25,069 bases of DNA from Chara braunii (Eukaryota; Streptophyta; Charophyceae; Charales; Characeae), in NCBI GenBank assembly GCA_003427395.1, contig BFEA01000679.1, forward strand, positions 570,428 to 595,496. The letters are read 5' to 3'. Shown in pieces: positions 18,435-25,069 of this stretch (positions are counted from its first letter, which is position 1; each line of letters opens with the position of its first letter). The position numbers and the translations under genes were made by a program. The notes under the pieces were generated by a model that was given only the letters and a program-made list of their open reading frames with translations, made no database searches and was not told where the DNA came from.

Positions 18435-19443
18435 TGATCTGAGTTATTTCCTCTTGTGATTGGATGCGTGGAACTGTGTATTGTTGTTCTTGATTCTGGA
18501 GGTCTGTGTTGGTGCGTCTGGAGCTGCCTCTATCCGTTTGTCTCGGTCTGGATTGAACACTGCTACGGGAAGAACTGGTCCTCGAGGCCGAACGCCACTC
18601 TTCTGACAGCTTGGTGCCCAAGAATGTAGAATGAAGATCTTCCTCCTTTAGTAGCTTATCGTTGACATTGAGCAGTACCAGCGCTGATATGCCCGGCAAC
18701 ACCTGGATTGATTCTAGCTCTGTCGAGTTGTGTTCTCTTATCAGATCTTTCGGGAACCACCTGATTCCCGACTGGGCCAGCGAATTTACTGCTTCTTCGG
18801 GGATACGGGCATCCATGAGCGGGAAGTACATTTTGTTGTACCCCTGCATGGATTCACATACCACGTTGACCATTGATGAGTGAGGTATGATACGGACTGG
18901 GACATGCGCTCCATACAGTTTCCTCGTAGCCTCCAGAATCGAGGATGGGGTGGGGGAGCAGTCCACCACCATGGAGGGGATCAAAGGAGCTCCTCCGGCG
19001 TCTGACACAGCCAGGAAGTAGGTCCCCTCATTCGCCTTGGTACAGAGGAGTGGGACTAGACACTGCTGCACAGTCTCCATTTGGTTCTTCTCCAGTGCCT
19101 CTGCCCGCTTGTCCTTGCCCCAACGCTGTTTGTTTTCTGTTTCTTGGTCTGGCCGCTTCCTCAGTCCAAAGTCTGTCGAGCTCTCCAATGATGCTGTGGC
19201 TGCCCGAAGGCCTGATCTTCTTCTATCTTCCTCATTGCATTCACTGCCCCAGCGTACCTTGGACCTGGAAGAAATTGAAGTCTTCGACAGTTCTTCTGAA
19301 TGGTGGATCTGCCCGGCTGTGGTGCGTTGGAATCTCTCTCCCGTGCTATTCCCTCTTCTTTGAACCTGCACGTTTGGTCCGACGTCTGTTGTCGCCAGTT
19401 TTGTGTGTACCCTTCTCTGTTTCCCCGACTGTCCTCCTTCCAT
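18421..19443 (-). CDS. LINE B ORF1, C-terminal part in a second frame
   Basis: An open frame of 340 codons. From about residue 140 on it looks genuinely coding: YFLAVSDAGGAPLIP, RKLYGAHVPVRIIPHSSM and GIRWFPKDLIRE form a globular region I do not recognise from other families. The first ~140 residues are Ser/Arg/Gln-rich and may be out of the true frame. It probably continues ORF1 from the zinc-knuckle piece after a frameshift around 19600-19450. Its stop TAA (18423-18421) overlaps the ORF2 ATG (18434-18432) by 14 nt in another phase, a layout compatible with reinitiation. Confidence 0.6.
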   Translation of the reverse strand: MEGGQSGKQRRVHTKLATTDVGPNVQVQRRGNSTGERFQRTTAGQIHHSEELSKTSISSRSKVRWGSECNEEDRRRSGLRAATASLESSTDFGLRKRPDQETENKQRWGKDKRAEALEKNQMETVQQCLVPLLCTKANEGTYFLAVSDAGGAPLIPSMVVDCSPTPSSILEATRKLYGAHVPVRIIPHSSMVNVVCESMQGYNKMYFPLMDARIPEEAVNSLAQSGIRWFPKDLIREHNSTELESIQVLPGISALVLLNVNDKLLKEEDLHSTFLGTKLSEEWRSASRTSSSRSSVQSRPRQTDRGSSRRTNTDLQNQEQQYTVPRIQSQEEITQINGHN

Positions 19444-19595
19444 GCGTCCCAGCGTCTGCTATTACCTCTCCTTGTTCTTCTATTCGAGTCACCTCCCAGT
19501 TCATATAGCTGGCTCTGCAGAAGGGGAACCCTTGTCTTGTGCCCAACTCTTCCAATCATACGGACCTACTGGTACCTGGGCTGTGGGCAGATGAC

Positions 19596-21014
19596 CTATC
19601 TGGGTAACACTTGACGATGCAGATCTTCGAAGTTCTGATGTCGATAGTTGTTCTCGTAGCCTGCTGTCCGATGATGATCTTGCCAATGCGTGGGGAGGGG
19701 GGCGTGGACAGTGCCCCCCATTGATGTCCCTCCATTGAACGCGCCTTCCCCGTTGCATGCTGGCCACACCTCCCTGGGAGCCCAAGGATATAGCAGGGGG
19801 TGGTCTGTGCGAGGTATATATTTTCCCTCCCAATCCTGACCACCTCCTGCTGTTTCTCTGTCATAGGTCCAGGGGCCCTGGGGTTGCATGGACCAGGGCC
19901 TTACTTGATTGCTGAGTGTTGGGCCTCCCGCCCTGAAATCCTGGCCGACAGTGTGAAGTACCCCCTGATACGGGATACCATGACCCGGCGGGTCTAGTTC
20001 CACCGGCCTTCCGTACCTGGCCTGAACTTGTTCCGCCGGTCCTGACAGGCCCACTGACCCTTGGCCCTGAGTGGGTCTGGCCTGCTGTGGGTTTACACAC
20101 CTGTCTACTTGGGGTTCTCTTCTCTCGTTTGTGTTCCTTTGCGTAGCCTGGTCTTGATTTTGCATGTATTGACGGAACTGGACCTTGTGTCCCCCTTGTC
20201 GTTCACCGTTGCTTCTCTGGCTTTCCCCACTCTGTTTGAACGTAGGACAATTCTCCTCTGTGTGGTAGTATTGCTTACACCTTCGACACCATTCTGAGTA
20301 GGGGGAGACAATCTCCGCCTTCCACCTTACTCCTTTTGGGGACTCGATGACCAGTTCGTCTTCAATTCTGTTGTGTGCTTCTGGAGGCATGTCGAACTTT
20401 ACGTTCATTAGCCTTGGACGATCGCTGTCGTATTCCAGTGGTTGTACCGTGATTACTTCCCCGAACATGTTCTTCACAGCGCTGAGCAGGAAATAGTATG
20501 CTTCGAGAGGCACTCTCAGGGCCATGATCCAGAATCTCATTTCTGCTTCTTGGATTCTCACCTCCTGTGGTTCCTGTCTGGATAACCTGGGTCTGAAGTG
20601 GACGAGATATTCCTCCTTTCCTAAGGTTATCTTCATCTCCTTCTGTTGGACTAACCAGTCTGCAATTTCTTTTGCCTTAGCTACATACGAGGCCACGTTC
20701 GGCTCTTCGAATTTAACTCCACATCTTCTGGTCTCTGGTTGGAACAACCTCCTCACAGTCCACCCATCCTCATATGCTCGAATTAGATCTTCTTTTACCG
20801 AACGTGCCAATTTTCTTGCTTCTCCCTGAAAAATCAGTACTACAGACCTCTCTTTCAACCACTGCTCCTTTACCTCATCTACTGCCTCGTCAACCACAAA
20901 TTTTCTCCCCTCCTCATCCTCTACTACCTTCCCGAGGTTGACATCGTCCGGGCATACCCCTTCGTCGTAACAACGGCCAATTGAATCTCTCATCTTGGAT
21001 AGATCTCCTTCCAT
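19596..21014 (-). CDS. LINE B ORF1, nucleic-acid-binding protein with CCHC zinc knuckle
   Basis: A 472-codon open frame starts at an ATG in a good plant context (G at -3, G at +4). The N-terminal ~240 residues resemble the DUF4283-type domain of plant LINE ORF1: acidic start, then FWIMALRVPLEAYYFLLSAV near residues 161-180. A CCHC knuckle follows: Cys243, Cys246, His251, Cys256 (about 20247-20288), spaced C-x2-C-x4-H-x4-C. The remaining ~215 residues are rich in Gln, Gly, Pro and Arg and are probably disordered. ORF1 proteins of this type coat element RNA into a ribonucleoprotein. The frame ends at 19596, but coding appears to continue in another frame, so the stop may be a mutation. Confidence 0.85.
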   Translation of the reverse strand: MEGDLSKMRDSIGRCYDEGVCPDDVNLGKVVEDEEGRKFVVDEAVDEVKEQWLKERSVVLIFQGEARKLARSVKEDLIRAYEDGWTVRRLFQPETRRCGVKFEEPNVASYVAKAKEIADWLVQQKEMKITLGKEEYLVHFRPRLSRQEPQEVRIQEAEMRFWIMALRVPLEAYYFLLSAVKNMFGEVITVQPLEYDSDRPRLMNVKFDMPPEAHNRIEDELVIESPKGVRWKAEIVSPYSEWCRRCKQYYHTEENCPTFKQSGESQRSNGERQGGHKVQFRQYMQNQDQATQRNTNERREPQVDRCVNPQQARPTQGQGSVGLSGPAEQVQARYGRPVELDPPGHGIPYQGVLHTVGQDFRAGGPTLSNQVRPWSMQPQGPWTYDRETAGGGQDWEGKYIPRTDHPLLYPWAPREVWPACNGEGAFNGGTSMGGTVHAPLPTHWQDHHRTAGYENNYRHQNFEDLHRQVLPR

Positions 21015-21957
21015 GGCCCTGACCTGGCTTTCTCCTGCGCTTGGCGAGTCAGAGGTAATGGTCTAGGGGACGCAGCGTCTTCGTCCACATACAGCACCCC
21101 GGCTTACCTGTTTACGATTTCTAAGAAGAGTGAGTAGCGTTTCTTCCTTTTGTTGTTCTAAACGAGTTCCTTCCAATGCTCTCAGTGTGTGTACACCGCT
21201 TCTACGCCCGCAACCAGGGCTCCCAACTGCGTGCTTCAGAGTTCGGGGGAGAATCCGTATCGGAGCTTTCTTCCGTTATCTGAACTGGAGCTCCTCCAGT
21301 GTTCTCGGTGTGTGCATCCCTGTCCGCAGATAAGTGGCGGTACCATTAGAGACGGTATCCCAATACCTCTGACCCGTTGGTTGCTGCGAGGTGCTAATTG
21401 ACTCTGGAGCACCTACCCGAGTGGGCGGATTGCTAGTGAGCTTACGTCTTGCCTGATTTGGTTGCCTCGGTGTCCCTCTGTAGATGCACCGCCGAGCCTG
21501 TTGTCGTCCCAGCATCAAGATGAGACTTTTGATTATCTGGCTCCTCTTGCCCCTGACTGCATTTAGTCTGATAGGTAGACCCGCTCCAATCCACTTCAAG
21601 GTTGAGTTCACTTCTCTCCCTCCCCTGTGTCTTTCAAATATGTTCAATTACCCCGCGCTTTGGCTCCCCTGACCTGCTTGACAGGTAAGTCCTGCCCACT
21701 TCCTCCGGAGTAGATACACTTACTCCGCTCCTAATCCCCAAAAGTTACTCCACTGTCTGAAGCTTTTACTCCTCGACCACAGAGTATCGACTTCCCGTTG
21801 AGAGGATGTGAACTTTAAACTGGGATGGCTTCTCCCGTCGTTCTCGGGTGAACTTTAAACTGCGAGGTGAACGGCCCGGCAGCACCTGGCGTGCTAATTG
21901 CGCGACGTGACGCCGTTAGCGGAGCGCTACGCTAGTAGCCCGGTAACGCCGCTCCTC
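21015..21957 (-). promoter_or_regulatory. LINE B 5' UTR (presumed internal promoter region)
   Basis: GC-richer leader between the presumed 5' end and ORF1. A 15-bp motif gtgaactttaaactg occurs twice, 40 bp apart (21808 and 21848 on the plus strand). Another loose repeat (ctcagtgtgtgta / ctcggtgtgtgca, plus strand) occurs about 120 bp apart near 21181 and 21303. A 123-codon frame (21647-21276, minus) is Arg/Thr-rich without known motifs and may be chance. L1-type elements carry their promoter here, but no element is directly demonstrable. Confidence 0.45.
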
Positions 21958-22242
21958 ACTCAGGTCTTTTTGCACATTCGTTTTTGTTCTCTCCTTTTCT
22001 TTTATTGTTATTTGTTTTTTGCTGGAATGTTCAAAACACCCAATCCTGGGAAGGTATTGTAGCATTGAGAGGACACTGTCACTCCCTCCTGCCAAAAACA
22101 AAAAGAAAAAAGAACAAAAAAACAAAAAGATTTCGGTTTGCTTTGCAGGTGCCCTCTGACGGACACTGTTTCCTTCGTGGAAGTAGGATCTGTTTTTCGT
22201 TTTTTTTTTCCAAATGTTCTTTATTTCGTGAAGGAATGCAAA
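21958..22242. other. unassigned T/A-rich spacer between LINE B and the retroposon pair
   Basis: No gene seen. The sequence is T-rich, then A-rich (22086-22130), and has a small direct repeat, ggacactgt, at about 22070 and 22161. This may be older host sequence at the LINE B insertion site. Confidence 0.4.
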
Positions 22243-22607
22243 TTTTTTTTTTTTTTTTTTTTTTGGGACAAGACTCCAATCGATTTATGGGGAGCAACAC
22301 GTGTTGGGAATCGGGCCCAGCATCCCATATGGAAATTTACATCGAATTTTGAAAGTTTGAGATATGGAGGCCATTACCCGACTTTGACTGAGAGAATTTT
22401 GAGCTACTTAGAAAATTACTACGACAAACTACAGAAAAAAGGTCTGCCCACAACAAAACATGCAACCACGGAGGTCCTACAAATGCTCAAAACCCTGTGA
22501 ATCCCTAACAACCCTTCTAAAGCTCTCCAGCACTGTCTTACTCCCTGCCGAACTCTTCCAGGCCTCACACCCCCAGCAGGGCAACACGACTTGCCTTTGG
22601 TTGTCCC
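22243..22607 (-). mobile_element. A-tailed non-coding retroposon, copy 1 (shorter)
   Basis: On the minus strand it ends in an A tail (22 T at 22243-22264 on the plus strand). The adjoining ~175 bp (22265-22440) align with copy 2 (22640-22815) at about 80 percent by eye. Shared landmarks include gactccaat or ggctccaat, tggggagcaaca, tgttgggaa and gagctacttagaaaat. A second aligned block, ctccctgc-gaactcttccaggcctcacaccccc (plus strand, 22540-22575), matches 23333-23368 beyond the duplicated part of copy 2. No coding capacity and no tRNA-like head; a SINE-like or LINE-dependent retroposon is inferred. Confidence 0.65.
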
Positions 22608-22756
22608 TTTTTTTTATTTATTTTTTTATTTTTTTTTATGGGAACAAGGCTCCAATCTATTCGTGGGGAGCAACATGTGTTGGGAACCGGACCCAACGTC
22701 CCATAGGGAAATTTACATAATTTTGAAAATTGAGATGCCGGGGCCATTACCCGGCT

Positions 22757-23245
22757 TTGGCTCAGAAGAAATTGGAGCTACTTAGAAAATGACCACAACA
22801 AACTTCAGAATATGAACTGAATTCAGAAAACTACTCAGAAAACCCCCCCATCCATCCACTTTACCTTACTCCGGCAAGACTTACCGCAACAGAGCCACCA
22901 TCTCCGCTGCTGCTATACCTTATTCCCATCCTACCAGCTAACCCCCTCACTAGTAGGACGCGTGATATCCCACCATCTCCCCACTGGCCTCGTTCTTTTT
23001 TGGCTCAAAAAGTTGGAGCTACCTAGGAAATGACTACAACAGGCTTCAAGAATATGCAGGATTCAAAATCCAACTCAGAAAAAACCCCTCCATCAATCCT
23101 CTGTTCCTCACTCCAGCAAGACTTACTGCAGCAGAGCCACCATCTCTACTGCTGCTATACCCTATTCCAATCCTACCAGCTAGCCCCCTCACTAGTAGGA
23201 CGCATGATATCCCACCATCTCCTTCTCCCACTCCTCGTTTCTTTT
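22757..23245 (+). repeat. ~242-bp tandem duplication, two copies
   Basis: ggctca is at 22759 and 23002; tagtagga is at 22951 and 23193. Offsets of 241-243 bp show small indels and identity of about 88 percent by eye. The first 50 bp of the unit also occur once in copy 1 of the retroposon (22380-22434). Confidence 0.88.
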
Positions 23246-23456
23246 TAGAATAGACTGCCGGGGTCGTAAAAGAAGCGCCAAAAAATCTCGAGCTCCCTAA
23301 CCAGCCCTTCCAGAGTTCCTCAAAGTTGTCTTACTCCCTGCCCAACTCTTCCAGGCCTCACACCCCCACTTCCTGCTGGGTTACAGGGCAACACAACTCG
23401 CCCCAGCTCCGGCCAGCGTTGTCCCAAGAGACAAACCTCGGTCGTTCCGTGAGATG

Positions 23457-24455
23457 CCCACCCCAAAGCATCCCCAGATCTCTCTACCAGGCCTCACGCT
23501 CCTGTATCAACAGGTTACAGGGCAACACCCCAGAACCGGCCAGCGTCGTTCTGGCATCGAACAACTGCAGATCTCTGAGTATAACAACTTCAAAGTAGCC
23601 TAGGAAAAGTTGATAGAGGCCCCAGAATCCTAAACATTCTCAAAAGGTGGTCGAAGCTAGAAATTAATACCAACTATCCTAAAATCCATCCCCCTCTCAA
23701 CAAGCAGACCGTCGGTCCCGACTTTCAGTCCTCGTACCAGAACTCACCTGGTCTCGTACCCCTCTCTGCTAGGGTAACAAGGCACCACAACCCTCCCCAG
23801 TACCGATCAACCTAGTTCTGATGGACAGGAAGTGCCTTCCTCCCTCGACAATTCCTTAAGCGGCAAACCCCTAAACAGGTTACAGGGTCCAAACCCCGGC
23901 GCCGACTACGTTGGACGATCTGGTTACGCGTTCCACCCTCGACATAACTCCATAGACCTCAAGCTCCCCCTGGGTTACAGAGCAAAGCTCCAGCACTGGC
24001 CTATGTCGTCCCAGCATCGTCCTCCTAACCTACTCACCCTAACCGACATCTTCCGTTTGTTGATAGTCCTCATTCTTTTTTCCATCCTCCCATTCTAGTT
24101 CCCCCCCAGACAAACTTTGAGGCAATCATCAACAGAAAAAAACACCCCGAAAAAATTAAGATGTACAGCCGTAGATCTTTCCATCGAAAATCAGGAACAA
24201 GATTAAGAATTTATCTGGAACGTCTTTTTGAGATTTGAAATTTGAAGATGAGATCACAAAGTAATCAAGGAAATTTAGGTCATGAATTTTGGCATCCAAT
24301 TCAGAAGGTCAATCACAGACACAATGCCCACCCCAAAGCATCCCCAGACCTCTCCACCAGGCCTCGCACTCCTGCAGCAGCAGGTTACAGGGCAACACCC
24401 CAGCACCGGTCAGCGTCGTTCTAGCATCGAATAGCCTCAGATCACTGAGTATATC
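23457..24455 (+). repeat. dispersed ~125-bp module with gggttacagggcaaca core
   Basis: The best pair is 23457-23580 and 24327-24450, from gcccaccccaaagcatcccc to tctgagtata, about 87 percent alike by eye. Weaker copies of the core (ggttacaggg, caacac, then ccagc-ccgg-cagcgtcgt) lie at 23379-23425, 23766-23820, 23876-23900 and 23972-24015. Nothing in between is recognised as a gene. Confidence 0.7.
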
Positions 24456-24511
24456 AGTAATGGAGTCGTCTAAGATGAGTCGTTAGAAGTCCCCATAATC
24501 TTAAATCTTTC

Positions 24512-24791
24512 TTAAACCACCAGTACTTCCTAAAGTCGTGCCCATTAACGCTACGTGATTTTAAGAAACGTACGGGCCACTATAGGACGCCCAAATTCAT
24601 CCAACTAAAAACGTTTCTACTCTATTTTTTTCCGCGGCCGATAGCTGGGCCAAGTACTGATGCCCGTTAACGCTACGTGATTTTAGGAAACGTACGGGCC
24701 ACTACAAGAGCGCCCAAATTCATCCAACTAGAAACGTTTCTACTCTATTTTTTTCCTTGGCCGATAGTTGGGCCAAGTACTGGTGGTTTAA
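24512..24791. mobile_element. dimeric form of the TTAA-ended MITE
   Basis: It begins ttaaaccaccagtactt and ends aagtactggtggtttaa, the same termini as 11016-11166. Inside are two 122-bp tandem units (24541-24662, 24663-24785), each starting with cc-ttaacgctacgtgattt. A decayed terminus, ccaagtactgatg, marks the internal junction at about 24650-24662. The unit sequences are about 93 percent alike by eye, so the doubling is fairly recent. No coding capacity. Confidence 0.78.
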
Positions 24792-24901
24792 GGCCCCCAT
24801 TGGCAACCAAAACCAACAAACCATGGATAAAGGAAAAACTCAGAAACATAAAAAGCCTCCCAACCACGAATCAGATAGGTGAAACCTATTCAATCCAGGG
24901 T
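24792..24901. other. A-rich spacer without recognised features
   Basis: About 110 bp of A-rich sequence between the MITE and the C-rich region. Nothing recognisable. Confidence 0.4.
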
Positions 24902-25069
24902 TGTCAGCCGGGGCACCCCGGGGCGGAAGCCGGGGTGGGGTGTCGACCCCTGGAACCCCACGGCGGGGCCCGCTGACCCCCGGGACCCGCTGTGGAAGCC
25001 CGCTGCCGCCCCACCCCCGCGACCCCGCCCCACCCCCGCGACCCCGCCCCCGAAAACCCGCACCCCCGC
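24902..25069. repeat. extremely GC-rich, C-strand-biased tandem repeat
   Basis: Composition changes abruptly at about 24902. A short palindrome, ccggggcaccccgg, lies near 24910. Further on, a 19-bp unit gaccccgccccacccccgc (25021-25039) is preceded by a partial copy (25004-25020) and followed by a truncated one. The minus strand has many G runs, so G-quadruplex formation is plausible. The region runs off the window edge. Confidence 0.8.

Larger units (their letters stand above)
13775..21957 (-). mobile_element. LINE B, near full-length L1-type retrotransposon (decayed)
   Basis: An ~8.2-kb element on the minus strand: 5' UTR (about 21957-21015), ORF1 (21014 to 18421, with a break), ORF2 (18434 to 14260, broken), a 3' UTR of about 470 bp and an A tail (17 T on the plus strand at 13775-13791). 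Its 3' UTR does not resemble that of LINEs A and C, and its ORF1 is well preserved, so it belongs to a different family. The 5' boundary is estimated from where the GC-rich leader gives way to T-rich DNA. No convincing target duplication was found: acattcg occurs near both ends (13768 and 21974), but the fit is weak. Confidence 0.8.
22608..24480 (-). mobile_element. A-tailed non-coding retroposon, copy 2 (longer, internally duplicated)
   Basis: The A tail on the minus strand corresponds to a T-rich run with a few A at 22608-22639. The body carries a two-copy ~242-bp tandem duplication (about 22757-22998 and 22999-23245) and dispersed copies of a ~60-125-bp module. The left edge of its 5' part is uncertain; I extend it to 24480, where the last module copy ends, but material from other elements may be mixed in. 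No protein of known type is encoded on either strand. Confidence 0.5.

Noticed and set aside
13750-21990. Target-site duplication of LINE B (acattcg near 13768 and 21974)
   Set aside because: Only 7 bp match, and the right copy is offset from the estimated 5' end. This is too weak to claim.
22304-22340. tgttgggaa as the start of a Copia-type LTR
   Set aside because: The neighbouring T runs read as A tails on the minus strand at the same relative position in both copies, and no matching LTR end, primer-binding site or gag-pol was seen. It is kept only as an alternative.
22757-24455. CRISPR-like array
   Set aside because: Repeats are long, diverged and irregularly spaced, in eukaryotic repeat DNA. 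There are no short identical repeats with unique spacers.

Overview
This looks like nuclear DNA of a green plant (streptophyte) and is almost entirely retrotransposon and other repeat debris. I found no convincing intact host gene. The lineage is inferred from two things. L1-type LINEs carry endonuclease, reverse transcriptase and zf-RVT zinc-finger domains of the plant kind. A short fragment matches plant mitochondrial nad4. That fragment encodes Leu directly at a site I remember as needing RNA editing in angiosperms, which hints at a charophyte alga or an early-diverging land plant, but this is weak. One 50-N assembly gap lies inside an AG microsatellite.

Layout. 1-107: CT/GT microsatellite. 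108-7400: LINE A on the plus strand, a decayed element (endonuclease, reverse transcriptase, zinc finger, 3' UTR) with a 269-bp tandem duplication upstream of its ORF2. Its reverse transcriptase is split at 3477/4826 by a 1.34-kb foldback element with ~390-bp inverted arms. Removing the insert and one copy of a 6-bp duplication rejoins the reading frame. 7401-11015: unrecognised, low-complexity sequence (34-bp repeats, purine tracts, GT/GA microsatellites, gap). 11016-11166: a palindromic MITE. 11243-11545: nested tandem repeats and a tRNA-like (SINE-type) segment. 11553-13075: a 1.5-kb element with ~43-bp terminal inverted repeats. 13076-13560: LINE C, a 5'-truncated relative of LINE A on the minus strand. 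It abuts 13561-13703, the nad4 fragment (a NUMT). 13775-about 21957: LINE B on the minus strand, a different and more complete LINE of about 8.2 kb with 5' UTR, ORF1 with zinc knuckle, ORF2 and poly-A. 22243-24480: two A-tailed non-coding retroposons on the minus strand with internal duplications. 24512-24791: a dimeric version of the 11-kb MITE. 24902-25069: very C-rich tandem repeats.

The parts do not act together as a pathway. They record successive insertions: LINE A, then the foldback element in it; separately LINE C with captured mitochondrial DNA; and LINE B. The most unusual items are the foldback element with tRNA-promoter-like boxes in its arms, the nad4/LINE C junction, the MITE monomer/dimer pair, the hairpin conserved in the 3' UTRs of LINEs A and C, and the 14-nt overlap between ORF1 and ORF2 of LINE B.
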